In this document: positions 19,314 through 28,127 of the stretch, in pieces
Numbering within the stretch: position 1 is the first letter of the stretch
How the letters are laid out: each line of letters begins with the position of its first letter
DNA from: an uncultured Eubacteriales bacterium
Lineage (GTDB): Bacteria > Bacillota > Clostridia > Oscillospirales > Oscillospiraceae
Direction: 5' to 3'
Assembly: GCA_900079765.1 (NCBI GenBank)
Contig: LT599017.1
Coordinates: forward strand, 3,176,996-3,240,995
Length of the DNA: 64,000 nt
Notes under the pieces: model-generated
What the model saw: the letters and a program-made list of their open reading frames with translations, nothing else
Databases searched by the model: none
Told to the model about the DNA's origin: nothing
Made by a program: the position numbers and the translations under genes

Positions 19314-19333
19314 AAATATCAAACTGTTACTTA

Positions 19334-20704
19334 TTACTTGGTCTCCAGCGCCTTAACGGTCAGGTCGTTGCAGAACTGCTCGGGAGTCATAACGCCGTTC
19401 ACCAGTTGGACCAGGTCGGCAGCAAACACCTGCTCAGCGACAGATGCGGGCATGATGGTGGCAACGTTGGGGACGATAACGGTGTCAGCGGTGACTGCCG
19501 CCGACTGCTCGCTCAGCAGGGAACTCTCGTTCAGCTTGCTCAGAAAACCAGCGCTGTAGGTCATCTTGGGGCACTGGCCGCCTTCAATCAGCATGAAGGT
19601 CTCCAGCTCCTCCTGGGAGTACAGGAACTCGATGAAGGCCAGCGCGCAGTTCAGCTCAGCCTCAGACTTGTAGTTATTGGTCACAATCCACCGACCATAA
19701 GCGGCGGTACTGGCCAGAGCAACGTTACCGGGGTAGACATCGCCGTGAACGCTGGCACCGTTGAAATTGTTGCTCCACTTAGTAGCCGCATCGGCGGTAA
19801 ACTCGCCGTTCATCCAGGGGCCGTTGCAGATAACTGCAGCCTGGTTGCTCATGAAAGCGTTGGCAGCGTCAGCATAGGCAGCGCCCAGAGAATTGGGGGC
19901 GGCGTGATCGGCCCAGATGGCCTTCAGCTTGGTCACAGCGTTAATTAAACAGGGCTGATTGTAGTCGTATAGTTTCTGCCCATCGTACTCAGTCAGCAGC
20001 TCTTTGCCGCCCTCTTCGTTGGCAATCAGAGCGGACAGGAGGAGCATGGACGTCCACGCGTTGTCAACGGTCTGGAACGCGAACTTGTTGTCGCCCATCT
20101 CGGCAATCAACTCATCGATGGTCATGTCGGCAATTTTTTTGCTGGGGGTGAACAGGTCGGTGTTGTAGAACAGGCCGACAGTCGGGGTATAGACGGCGGG
20201 AACACCGATGACGTCGCCGCTGTCCAGAGTGCTGAACGCCATGGAGGAATCCAGGCACAGGTCGTTGATAGTTTTATGCTCTGCCAGGAAATCGTTCATG
20301 GGGTAATACAGGTTCTGGGGAACCAGCACGGTATTGACGAAGTCAGCAGTGGTGGAAGGGGCGCCGCTGACAATCAAGGGCAGGTTGCCGGTCCGCGCCA
20401 ACATAGACAGCTGGGGGAAGTACTCGTCCTCGGAGATCTCCTCCAGAACGATCTGGTAAACGCCGGCATTTTGCTCGTTGAATCTCTTGACGGCGGGCTC
20501 AAAGTAGACAGCGCCCGCGTTCTCGCCAACCATATAGGAAGGGATGGTGATGGTGGTCACATCCACGGGGGTAGGGGCAGCCGTGTCTGTTGCGACAGGG
20601 GATTGGGACGCAGGGGGGGCGCTGGTTGTGGTGCCGTCGGTCGTGCATGCGGCAACACCAAGGGCCATGGACAGAACCAGTAGCAATGCGATAAGCTTTT
20701 TCAT
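19334..20704 (-). CDS. Carbohydrate ABC substrate-binding lipoprotein (MalE/UgpB class)
   Basis: 456 residues. The lipoprotein signal MKKLIALLLVLSMALGVAAC has its acylated Cys at residue 20, followed by a Thr/Ser/Pro linker. The mature sequence has extracellular sugar-binding family features, such as FYNTDLFT, FMSNQAAVICNGPWMNGEF and GRWIVTNNYKSEAELNCALAFIEFL. It is the first gene of the importer-GH65-pgmB-SLH operon and lies next to a LacI-family gene. It should bind an alpha-glucobioside or short oligosaccharide produced at the surface; the ligand is not known. SD GGAGG. Confidence 0.92.
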   Translation of the reverse strand: MKKLIALLLVLSMALGVAACTTDGTTTSAPPASQSPVATDTAAPTPVDVTTITIPSYMVGENAGAVYFEPAVKRFNEQNAGVYQIVLEEISEDEYFPQLSMLARTGNLPLIVSGAPSTTADFVNTVLVPQNLYYPMNDFLAEHKTINDLCLDSSMAFSTLDSGDVIGVPAVYTPTVGLFYNTDLFTPSKKIADMTIDELIAEMGDNKFAFQTVDNAWTSMLLLSALIANEEGGKELLTEYDGQKLYDYNQPCLINAVTKLKAIWADHAAPNSLGAAYADAANAFMSNQAAVICNGPWMNGEFTADAATKWSNNFNGASVHGDVYPGNVALASTAAYGRWIVTNNYKSEAELNCALAFIEFLYSQEELETFMLIEGGQCPKMTYSAGFLSKLNESSLLSEQSAAVTADTVIVPNVATIMPASVAEQVFAADLVQLVNGVMTPEQFCNDLTVKALETK

Positions 20705-20778
20705 GTTCTTTCCTCCTGTTGTTTGTCTTATATGTTCAACCTATTCGGTTAAACTCGTGGTGATTTTTAGAATATGAC

Positions 20779-20792
20779 CAAAAACGTTTTTG
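20779..20792. promoter_or_regulatory. LacI-family operator before the sugar-importer operon
   Basis: Perfect 14-base palindrome caaaaacgtttttg, about 75 bases before the lipoprotein start. A one-base-shorter copy lies in front of the neighbouring LacI-family gene (21885-21897), which makes that protein the likely binder. Confidence 0.7.
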
Positions 20793-20810
20793 AAGCCCCC
20801 CAAAAGGAAT

Positions 20811-20840
20811 GGGCGAAAACAGTACATATTGTTTTCGCCC
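20811..20840 (-). terminator. Inverted repeat after the LacI-family gene, probable terminator
   Basis: Perfect 10-base arms (gggcgaaaac / gttttcgccc) and a 10-base loop, 13 bases beyond the stop of the regulator gene on the minus strand. The T-tract is weak (attccttttgg), so termination may be partial. Confidence 0.55.
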
Positions 20841-20853
20841 AAAGTACCTTAAA

Positions 20854-21873
20854 TCAGTGATGAAAGCCGACGCTTTCGGATCTAACCACCGTATATGGGA
20901 TCAGCCGCTGGCGTGGAACTCGTCTGCAATCGATGATTGCATGGAGCATCTCAGCCGCTGCATACCCTTTCTCCTCCATATTCTGATTGATTGTTGTAAT
21001 TGCAGGATCGGTCAGGCTGGCGATATGCAGCCCGTCAAAGCCGGTCACTGCGAAGTCTTTGCCCGTCAGATAGCCACTCTTGCGTATGGCGTTACTTGCA
21101 CCCAGGGCAATCAGGTCACTGGCGCACATAAATACGGACGCGCCGTCGGTCCCATGCTGCGCGATGTATTCAGAAACGATCTCCTGCGCTCGCTCGGCGT
21201 TAAAATCTGTATAATAATTTTCTTCCAGGGTCAGGTTTCGGCTCCGAAGGGCTTTCTCCAGGCCAGCCAAGCGCCGGGCACAGACAGTCGCGTTCCGTCG
21301 TCCGTTTAAGAACACCACCCGCTTATGATTGTGGCTCAGAACCAGCTCTGTCATTTCCGCAAAGGCACCCTCATCGTCGGTGCCCACATAGCCTATGTTC
21401 TTACCCTCTACCAACACGTCCACCGTGACACAGGGAGTTTGGGAACTCTTCAAATTCTCGTAGTACGCATCAGTTGTTTTCAGGCCGAAACACATAGCGC
21501 CAGTCAGACTATGCTCTCCACAGAACTGCTCAAAGCTCTTTTCCTTCTGCTGTTCTGACGACAAGACATAAACCGCAAATTCCATATCGTGGGTAATCGC
21601 ATATCTACAGGCTCCACGGAGCATCTTGATTACCAGCTCATCGGTCAGACCCCTGTCTGCCATGAATCCGGCGAGGATGATGGCCATGGTCTGACAGCCC
21701 TTGCCCGACAGGCGCTTTGCATTCAGGTTCGGAACATACCCAAGCTCCTTGGCCGCTGCCAAGATCGCCTGCTTTGTCTCCTCCCGGATATCACTGTATC
21801 CATTGAACGCTCTAGATACTGTACCAACCGATACACCTACAGCCTTGGCAACATCTTTAATTAAAACCGCCAC
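20854..21873 (-). CDS. LacI-family regulator of the GH65 sugar operon (GTG start)
   Basis: 339 residues from a GTG at 21873, which has GGAGG seven bases upstream. An apparent ATG at 21915 would encode the operator itself and is unlikely. The helix-turn-helix is LIKDVAKAVGVSVGTVSRAF, followed by a periplasmic-binding-like effector domain with VTGFDGLHIASLTDPAITTI. It lies directly upstream of, and in the same direction as, the MalE-like gene. Matching palindromes sit before both genes, which suggests repression of the operon and of itself. The effector is probably the imported glucoside or a product of it. Confidence 0.92.
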   Translation of the reverse strand: MAVLIKDVAKAVGVSVGTVSRAFNGYSDIREETKQAILAAAKELGYVPNLNAKRLSGKGCQTMAIILAGFMADRGLTDELVIKMLRGACRYAITHDMEFAVYVLSSEQQKEKSFEQFCGEHSLTGAMCFGLKTTDAYYENLKSSQTPCVTVDVLVEGKNIGYVGTDDEGAFAEMTELVLSHNHKRVVFLNGRRNATVCARRLAGLEKALRSRNLTLEENYYTDFNAERAQEIVSEYIAQHGTDGASVFMCASDLIALGASNAIRKSGYLTGKDFAVTGFDGLHIASLTDPAITTINQNMEEKGYAAAEMLHAIIDCRRVPRQRLIPYTVVRSESVGFHH

Positions 21874-21884
21874 AGCCGCTCCTC

Positions 21885-21897
21885 CAAAACGTTTTTG
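21885..21897. promoter_or_regulatory. LacI-family operator overlapping the regulator's ribosome-binding site
   Basis: caaaacgtttttg, with a perfect 10-base core aaaacgtttt, immediately upstream of the GGAGG (21881-21885) of the regulator gene. This position, close to the start codon, suggests autorepression. Confidence 0.6.
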
Positions 21898-22072
21898 TAA
21901 GCTAAATGTTAACATCTTTTTACTTTGTATTCAATTAGCGTTACTTACAACATTTTATAGGGAAATTTATGCATATTCACAGAGCCGCGTCGCTGCCGCC
22001 TGCAAACTTTCGAGCCATATTCGGATAGAATCCCTTATCTTTCTACCCCGTACAATCAGCAAGAACCCCTTT

Positions 22073-23308
22073 TCATCGGCTCCGAGCGTTGATACGCAAA
22101 ACCGACGCAGCAGCAAGGCAGGACCCAAGCACCCCCAGCAAGAACACCCCGCGCAGACCCAGCTTGGGAAGAATGTCCACGTTCCGCTCCAGAAAGCGCA
22201 CCAGCGCGGAGCAGACCACCGTGCCGACGAAGGCGCCCGCGCCGCTGCATGCCGCAACGATGGAGAAGCAGAGGCTGCGATGCTGTGGCAGTATATTTTC
22301 TACCTGAAGCTGTAAAAATCCCACCCCGGTGCCGGCAATGGGGATTTGCATCATAATGGTCCCCATTGGGTAGAGCCATAGTGCGGTTGACTCGGTGACG
22401 CAGCTCCATAGCAAAGCTGTGGCGGCGTAGAGTAACATACAACCGCAGACGACCCTGCGCCAGCCAAAGCGGCCGGCCAGTGCGGCCATTCCAGGCGTGA
22501 AAATCGCGCGGATCACGTTTGCGACTGTCGCCCAGAGCATAATTTGAAGAAATCTTACATGCAAAACTCCGACCTGGTAGACGGCGGCGTAACTGCCAAC
22601 GAAAACGCACGCAAAACTCCAAAGGCTATTCGCCAACACGACCTTGCGCAGCGAACCATCAGAGAGCGCGGTACGAAGGATGGGCAATTTTTTTATCGCG
22701 CTGTCGGGCCTATCCTCCGGGTATGGCAGTCGTACCAGCACAACAAGGCTGAACACCATAGCAAGCATGAGCAGACCGCCCACCGCCGGAAAGGCCTGTC
22801 CAATGTCACCCCTACGCTGTGCTCCGTCCAGCAGGAGATTGACGAGGCAGAAGATCGTGGAGTAGGCGAGCATGAAACACATCTCGCGCAGTGAGTAATA
22901 GCTCGCTGGCACCTTGCCCTCCACAGAGCTGACCATCCATTCCGTCTGGGCGGGGGCGGCAAATTGGAAGATGGCCACACCAATAAAAAAACAGCAGACG
23001 GCGGCAATCTTTCCAATGCTCCGCGGGAGCAGGACAGAGAAAAATGTCAGTGGCAGGAATACCCGCCAAAGGCTGTTGGTCAGACCTAAAAATCTGCTTT
23101 TGCGGCCTATACGCGCATAGCAGAGCCCACCCCAGATCTGCACGATGGACAGCGTAGCCGTGAGGCCGGTTATAACACTCGTCAGGGCGAGAGGAAGGGC
23201 ATAATAATCGGTCAGGCTGGCAATTACCGTGCCTGCGCTGGCCCAATAGACAGACATACACAGGAGATTGTCCCATAAAAAACCACGCGCGGCCTTGTCC
23301 ATTCCCAT
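22073..23308 (-). CDS. Major facilitator superfamily transporter
   Basis: About 411 residues from the ATG at 23308 (MGMDKAARGFLW); a second ATG two codons on has better SD spacing. Twelve hydrophobic segments are visible, with an MFS loop motif between helices 2 and 3 (CYARIGRKSRFLG) and a basic intracellular loop midway (YPEDRPDSAIKKLP). The substrate is unknown. The gene lies 200 bases downstream of a TudS-related gene on the same strand, so the two may be cotranscribed. Its C-terminus is slightly short but complete. Confidence 0.82.
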   Translation of the reverse strand: MGMDKAARGFLWDNLLCMSVYWASAGTVIASLTDYYALPLALTSVITGLTATLSIVQIWGGLCYARIGRKSRFLGLTNSLWRVFLPLTFFSVLLPRSIGKIAAVCCFFIGVAIFQFAAPAQTEWMVSSVEGKVPASYYSLREMCFMLAYSTIFCLVNLLLDGAQRRGDIGQAFPAVGGLLMLAMVFSLVVLVRLPYPEDRPDSAIKKLPILRTALSDGSLRKVVLANSLWSFACVFVGSYAAVYQVGVLHVRFLQIMLWATVANVIRAIFTPGMAALAGRFGWRRVVCGCMLLYAATALLWSCVTESTALWLYPMGTIMMQIPIAGTGVGFLQLQVENILPQHRSLCFSIVAACSGAGAFVGTVVCSALVRFLERNVDILPKLGLRGVFLLGVLGSCLAAASVLRINARSR

Positions 23309-23523
23309 ATCATCCTTTTCTCTTCGCAATGCAGAATGATGATATATTGTTTTTCAATGCGAGTCAAGATGCATTCCGCTCTCTGCTCCACCTCCTTGAA
23401 CCTGTTGCAAACGTTAACAGCTTGGACAAAAGACCTCCCCGCCAGCGAAATTACCCAGCGGGTGACTACCAAGGTGCAGGCCGGATCCATCGTCCTTGAA
23501 AAGCTCCTCCAGGACGGGCACAC

Positions 23524-24078
23524 CTATTTCACTAGAGAAAGCACCTTTTCCTCCTCCGGAGCAAACAGCCCCGTCAGTTTCATATCTATGCCCCGTTCCG
23601 CCAGCATTTCGCTGATTACCTCAAACAGTACGCCCGGCTCCTTTATCAGCCTGCCCTGTGCAATTACCTCATCCAGATCATTTCTGCTCCTCATGCTGCC
23701 GCCGGAGGGGCCCTCACCGGTATAATCCACTCCGCAGCTTGGGCTGCCGTCAATGCCGATAAACCCCAGCACCTCAAAGCGCTGGGGGTTTGAGAGGTAC
23801 TCCTCCAGCTCCATGAGAACTGGTTCCAGCAGCTTTCTGCAATGAGCGCGGAAAAATGGGTTGTTAAACTGGCTTTTGGTATGCCCCCAGCGGCGGCTGC
23901 CGTACAGGGTAAGCTCCGGGCATGGCAACTGCACCAACTGAATCTGCGCATCCACTGCTTGATGCAAAAAACGCTTACGAAGGCTTTCCTCCGCTTCCAT
24001 TTGCTCCTTGTTATACATCACAACCTTTGCCCCGGTGTTGAGTACACAGTTGCTGACGAAAAGTATCTTCTGTTTCAT
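23524..24078 (-). CDS. TudS-related putative desulfidase (CD3072-like, DUF523-related)
   Basis: 184 residues starting MKQKILFVSNCVLNTGAKV, with further conserved parts CPELTLYGSRRWGHTKSQF and GFIGIDGSPSCGVDYTGEG. The three conserved cysteines (near residues 11, 54 and 112) match the cluster-binding Cys pattern of the DUF523/TudS family. In that family a [4Fe-4S] cluster removes sulfur from thiouracil-type substrates; the CD3072-type branch has no proven substrate. It is cytoplasmic. An MFS gene downstream may supply or export the substrate, which is inference. Confidence 0.75.
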   Translation of the reverse strand: MKQKILFVSNCVLNTGAKVVMYNKEQMEAEESLRKRFLHQAVDAQIQLVQLPCPELTLYGSRRWGHTKSQFNNPFFRAHCRKLLEPVLMELEEYLSNPQRFEVLGFIGIDGSPSCGVDYTGEGPSGGSMRSRNDLDEVIAQGRLIKEPGVLFEVISEMLAERGIDMKLTGLFAPEEEKVLSLVK

Positions 24079-24436
24079 ATCCTTATATCCATCCTTCGTG
24101 ATTTCTTCATAGGTTCCGCATCTGTACTACTGATCACCGACTAAGATGCAAAACAAATAATATTCATTATAGCACATTGAGGCGGCAATTAGCTTCTCTT
24201 TCATTTATGAAGGGTCAAAGGAATGTATTCTGAAATAAAATATGGTGCGCTTGGACTTGATTCGGCAGCCCTGAATTCATTCTTCCAGTCTATTTTTTGC
24301 GCTTCTCAAAACACTTCAGTTTTCCCAAATCACTTCGGGTCGGCTTCAGTGAATAGCAGCATATTCAGCAGTTTATTTTATACGCCTGAAGGAGCTGTCT
24401 AGCAGGCGGGTGCCGCTTAGTAAGGAAAATGGCATA
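24079..24436. other. AT-richer intergenic region with no gene seen
   Basis: About 360 bases between the TudS-like gene and the terminator of the PTS operon. No reading frame with a ribosome-binding site, and no RNA gene or clear repeat was recognised. A promoter for the TudS-like/MFS pair is presumably in its left part. Confidence 0.5.
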
Positions 24437-24474
24437 AAGTGTGGGCTGCAGCGAAACCGCAGCAGCCCACACTT
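24437..24474 (-). terminator. Terminator of the alpha-glucoside PTS operon
   Basis: Perfect 13-base arms (aagtgtgggctgc / gcagcccacactt) and a 12-base loop, four bases after the EIIA stop. A short T-containing tail follows on the minus strand. Confidence 0.72.
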
Positions 24475-24477
24475 ATT

Positions 24478-24963
24478 TTACTTTTTTCGGAAACTGAACA
24501 GCTTATCCTTACCAGCCCGAACCTCTCCGGCAAAGATCTCCTCCACCTCAAATTCGTCTGCATTGGTGAGGAGGACTGCGGTGTGGGGCTGAAACCCGCT
24601 TTTACGGATGAGGTCCAGGTCGGCCTCGCAGAGGAGCGCTCCTGCCTTGACGGTCTGGCCCGCTGTTACATGGAGCTTGAAACCCTGCCCCTGCAGCTCC
24701 ACCGTGTCCACGCCGATGTGGATGAGAAACTCGGCTCCGTCGTCGGACACTATGCCGAGCGCATGGCCCGTCTCTGCAACAGCAGCAACCTTCCCGTCCA
24801 CTGGGGCGTAGACCTTGCCGTCGGTAGGCAACACACATACACCGTCGCCCAAGGCTGCAAAGGCGGGATCATTTATTGCACTGAGTGGGAACGCCTCCCC
24901 ACTTTGGGTCGCCAGAATCACCCGGGTCGAGTCTTCTGTTTTTTTCTTGAACATATGAAACAT
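24478..24963 (-). CDS. PTS EIIA component, glucose family
   Basis: 161 residues, the usual size of free-standing EIIA-Glc domains. The active-site motif LIHIGVDTVELQGQGF puts the phosphorylated His at residue 82, and the partner His is in the ETGHALGIVSDDG segment. It passes phosphate from HPr to the EIIB domain of the EIICB protein encoded three genes upstream in the operon. Alpha-glucoside EIICB proteins often lack their own EIIA, so this gene completes the system. SD GGAGG. Confidence 0.92.
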   Translation of the reverse strand: MFHMFKKKTEDSTRVILATQSGEAFPLSAINDPAFAALGDGVCVLPTDGKVYAPVDGKVAAVAETGHALGIVSDDGAEFLIHIGVDTVELQGQGFKLHVTAGQTVKAGALLCEADLDLIRKSGFQPHTAVLLTNADEFEVEEIFAGEVRAGKDKLFSFRKK

Positions 24964-24981
24964 AATGCCCTCCAGGCGCGG

Positions 24982-25164
24982 TCAGGGATGATAGGAGCAG
25001 AACTCTACGATATAGAGCGCCAAAGCAATGGCTATACCGATCAGCACCGCGTTTTGAAAAAATTTTTCGGACTTTTTGAATTTTAAATACCCAAAGAGGA
25101 TGACCCCAACCAGCGGAGAGAAGTAGCCCGCGCTCACGAGCGCAGCAGCTTTGATTTTTTTCAT
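24982..25164 (-). CDS. 60-residue predicted membrane protein in the PTS operon
   Basis: The frame starts MKKIKAAALVSAGYFSPLVG and has two hydrophobic segments (about 5-25 and 38-57) separated by a lysine-rich loop (KFKKSEKFF). Its ATG overlaps the TAA of the GH4 gene by one base (TAATG), and the EIIA gene follows within 20 bases. This arrangement strongly suggests a real, translationally coupled gene. I do not recognise the family. It might assist the EIICB permease, but nothing in the sequence proves a role. Confidence 0.6.
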   Translation of the reverse strand: MKKIKAAALVSAGYFSPLVGVILFGYLKFKKSEKFFQNAVLIGIAIALALYIVEFCSYHP

Positions 25165-26504
25165 TACTTCAGTTCAGGCCAATATTCCTTGTTCGCCGCG
25201 ATATAGTCGTCCAGAATCGCCTTCGCCAGCTGGGTATCATTGACACAGCGGTTGAGGGTCAGGGCGTTCCATGCCTTTTTGTAGCTGCCCTCCAGGCAGG
25301 CGTCCACGGTCAGCTTTTCATATGCATACTGATTCTCCAAAAGGCCCTTCTGGAAGGTGGGGATCTCTCCCACGTTCAGCGGCTCCACGCCGCTGGCGCC
25401 TATGCGGCAAGGCACCTCAACCATCATGCCCTCGGTGAGATTGGAGACAATGCCGGTGTTCTCGGTCATGCACAGGAATATCTCGCCGGTGTTGTTGGCA
25501 ATCGCGTTGGCCAGATCCACAATGTAGCTTGCGTGTCCGTCGGCAATACTCTCACCGGTTTCCTGCTCCGTCCCTTTCAGGGTGCCCTTCGCGATAATAT
25601 CGTCCAACCCTTCAAAGGTGAGGCGTTCGTTTCCGTCCATCACCTCGTTGGCACGGGTGTACTCCGGGTTTTCATGGCTTACCATATGCTGGGGATAGAG
25701 GTAGTACTGGAGGTAGGTGTTGGGCAGGAAATCCTCGTAATCAGAGACCATCGTCGACATAAACTGGAAGGTCTCCATCCAGCTGCTGTCAAGCTGGTGC
25801 ACCTCACCCAGTACAGGCAGGGGCTTTTTAAAAATTTCACGCAGTTTCGGCAGATAATCCTCACCGGTCTTCTTATCCAGCACCTTGGTGAACCAGCCAA
25901 AATGGTTCAGGCCGAAGTAGCGGGGCTCCAGCTCGCCGGGGTCCTTCCCCAGCGCCTTGGCATAGAAACCCATAATGCCGATGGGCATGTCGCAGATGTT
26001 GATGATGCGGAAGTCGTCCTTAAAAATCCTCTTGGTCGCCTCAGCCACAATGGCGGCGGGGTTTGAATAGTTGAGAACCCATGCCTCGGGCGCGTATTTG
26101 CGAATATCCCTGATAATATCCGCCACTGCCGGCACGCTTCTCATGCCATAGGCGAAACCGCCTGCTCCGCAGGTCTCCTGCCCGACGCACCCATGTTTCA
26201 GGGCGATCTTTTCGTCCTGCTCCCTCATTTTGAGGCGACCAGCTCGGATTTGCATAAACGCGAAATCGACCCCATCAAAGGCCTCCCGTGGGTCGGTGGT
26301 CCAGACGATATCGCATTCCGGATAGAATTCCCGGAGCAGGATTTCGCCGTATTGCCCCACCTTTGCCTGGCGCCCGGGCTCATTGTCGTACAGGGTGATT
26401 TTCTTTAGGGGGAAGCGGTCCTTCTCGCCTACCAGCATGCGCAGAATCCCTGGCGTATAGCGGGAGCCCCCGCCTACAATGCTGATGGTATATTCCTTTT
26501 TCAT
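25164..26504 (-). CDS. GH4 6-phospho-alpha-glucosidase
   Basis: 446 residues, typical for GH4. The N-terminal NAD-binding motif is SIVGGGSRYTPGI. The metal-binding pair is Cys171, in the CDMP motif diagnostic for alpha-specific GH4 enzymes, and His201 in LNHFGWFTK, almost the same numbering as in GlvA. GH4 enzymes hydrolyse by NAD+-dependent oxidation at C3 with elimination, using Mn2+. Here it should split 6-phospho-alpha-glucosides (maltose 6-phosphate, sucrose isomer phosphates) delivered by the adjacent PTS into glucose 6-phosphate and an aglycone. Confidence 0.92.
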   Translation of the reverse strand: MKKEYTISIVGGGSRYTPGILRMLVGEKDRFPLKKITLYDNEPGRQAKVGQYGEILLREFYPECDIVWTTDPREAFDGVDFAFMQIRAGRLKMREQDEKIALKHGCVGQETCGAGGFAYGMRSVPAVADIIRDIRKYAPEAWVLNYSNPAAIVAEATKRIFKDDFRIINICDMPIGIMGFYAKALGKDPGELEPRYFGLNHFGWFTKVLDKKTGEDYLPKLREIFKKPLPVLGEVHQLDSSWMETFQFMSTMVSDYEDFLPNTYLQYYLYPQHMVSHENPEYTRANEVMDGNERLTFEGLDDIIAKGTLKGTEQETGESIADGHASYIVDLANAIANNTGEIFLCMTENTGIVSNLTEGMMVEVPCRIGASGVEPLNVGEIPTFQKGLLENQYAYEKLTVDACLEGSYKKAWNALTLNRCVNDTQLAKAILDDYIAANKEYWPELK

Positions 26505-26528
26505 GTTTATTACCGTACCTTTCTTTGA

Positions 26529-28094
26529 TTATTCCAGTCCGAGAAGTTCACATATGTCCTCTCGCACCGTCTGCACCCGCATGCCGATGATGATTTGAAC
26601 GTTGTTTTCCTTTTTAACAATGCCCGAATTCTTAAATTTATTGATGCGGTCCTCTTTGATCAGCCTGTAGTCCTTTACTTCTACACGCAGTCTTGTAAAA
26701 CAGTTGTTCACCGTGACGATATTTTCTCTCCCGCCAAGACCATCAATAATATCGTTGATGTCGCCCAACTCATCCTGGACAGGGGTACCATCCGCGGCTT
26801 TTTGAGCATCCGGCCCCGGTTCTGCCTCCGCTACTGCCACCGTTTCCGCCTCGTCTTCTCTGCCGGGGGTTTTAAGATTCAGCTTTTTAATTAAGAAGGT
26901 AAAGACAAAGTACCAAATCGGAATGGCTGCGATGCCGATGCCCAGGGTAATGTACCATTTGGTAAGGTTCGCCGGCAGGGCGACCAGCGCCGGGAGCGCA
27001 TCGATAATACCCCCCGCGAATGGGAGGCGGCCGCCCAGCATAACGATAAGCACCTGGAACAGTCCATCCAGCACGGAGTGGACAAGCCAGAGTATGGGGG
27101 AAACAAAAAGGAAAGAAAACTCAAGCGGCTCGGTAATGCCCGTCAGAACAGCGACAAGTACCAGCGGAATCAGCATACCCATGACCTGTTTCTTCTTCTC
27201 CTTGGGCGCGCTTTTGATAAAGGCCAGGGTAATTCCAACGGTGCCAAACACTTTGGAGAAACCGAACATCATGTACTTTACGGAGGTATGCATCTCGGTG
27301 ATTGCGCCCGCAGCCCCCAGCTCCGCCATGAGAATTCCGTACGCGCCGCTGACGGTCTGCCCGGCAATTTCCGCGGTACCGGCGACCGGCGTAAATAAAA
27401 ACGGCATATAGACCAGGTGGTGCATACCGGTGGGAATGAGGAACCGGTTTAAAAACCCATAGATAAACAGGCCAAAGTTTCCACTCCCCTCAATAAAACC
27501 GGCGCTTGCCGAAATGCCCGCGTTTACCACCGGCCATACATAGCACATCGCAATGGCAAAGGCCCCCGTGACCAGGAACGCAATGAGATAGGCAAGCCGC
27601 GACCCGCCATAGACCCGTATCACATCGGGAAATTGCGTTTCAGAAAATTTGTTGAAGATGTAGCCCGTCAGGCAGCCGAGGATAATGCCCAGGAACACGC
27701 CCATATCCACAACCTGGACGCCCAGTACCACCGCCTGCCCTGTCCCGCTCAGGGACGCAGCCTCTACCAGCATGCCGTGGCTGGTCAGCCAGGCGTTGTT
27801 TGCATATAGAAAAATCAAAAAAATTGAAATAGACAGAATGGCCGCGTCTACTTTCTTGCGCTTGGCCAGCGCGGTGGTAATCCCGACGCAGAAAATGACG
27901 GACAACTGGTTGATGCTTGCGTTCATCACAAGCTCTTTGATAAACGCTCCGATTCCGGAAATCTGCGCCGGCATCCCATTCATCTGCAGGAGAACGCCCA
28001 CGGCCAAGAGAATTCCGGTCACAGCCATAAACATGACCGGTTGGATAATGGCCTGAGAAAACTTCTTCATGGATCCTGATAGTCTTTCTTTCAC
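26529..28094 (-). CDS. PTS EIICB permease for alpha-glucosides (GlvC/MalX/AglA class)
   Basis: 521 residues starting at a GTG with GGAGG seven bases upstream. The EIIC domain (about 1-400) starts KKFSQAIIQPVMFMAVTGIL and has many membrane segments and the conserved FLIPTGMHHLVYMPFLF. An acidic, Ala/Glu-rich linker leads to an EIIB domain (about 440-521) with the phosphorylated Cys465 in NNCFTRLRVEV. It imports and phosphorylates the sugar. It is the second gene of the operon, after the antiterminator. The pairing with a CDMP-type GH4 enzyme supports an alpha-glucoside substrate. Confidence 0.92.
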   Translation of the reverse strand: MKERLSGSMKKFSQAIIQPVMFMAVTGILLAVGVLLQMNGMPAQISGIGAFIKELVMNASINQLSVIFCVGITTALAKRKKVDAAILSISIFLIFLYANNAWLTSHGMLVEAASLSGTGQAVVLGVQVVDMGVFLGIILGCLTGYIFNKFSETQFPDVIRVYGGSRLAYLIAFLVTGAFAIAMCYVWPVVNAGISASAGFIEGSGNFGLFIYGFLNRFLIPTGMHHLVYMPFLFTPVAGTAEIAGQTVSGAYGILMAELGAAGAITEMHTSVKYMMFGFSKVFGTVGITLAFIKSAPKEKKKQVMGMLIPLVLVAVLTGITEPLEFSFLFVSPILWLVHSVLDGLFQVLIVMLGGRLPFAGGIIDALPALVALPANLTKWYITLGIGIAAIPIWYFVFTFLIKKLNLKTPGREDEAETVAVAEAEPGPDAQKAADGTPVQDELGDINDIIDGLGGRENIVTVNNCFTRLRVEVKDYRLIKEDRINKFKNSGIVKKENNVQIIIGMRVQTVREDICELLGLE

Positions 28095-28127
28095 TACTTT
28101 TCCTCCTCAACCACAATTGGGGCCATA

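Noticed and set aside
23336-23725. Plus-strand frame overlapping the TudS-like gene and the gap before the MFS gene
   Set aside because: More than half is antisense to a well-supported gene. The rest has no family resemblance and no good start site.
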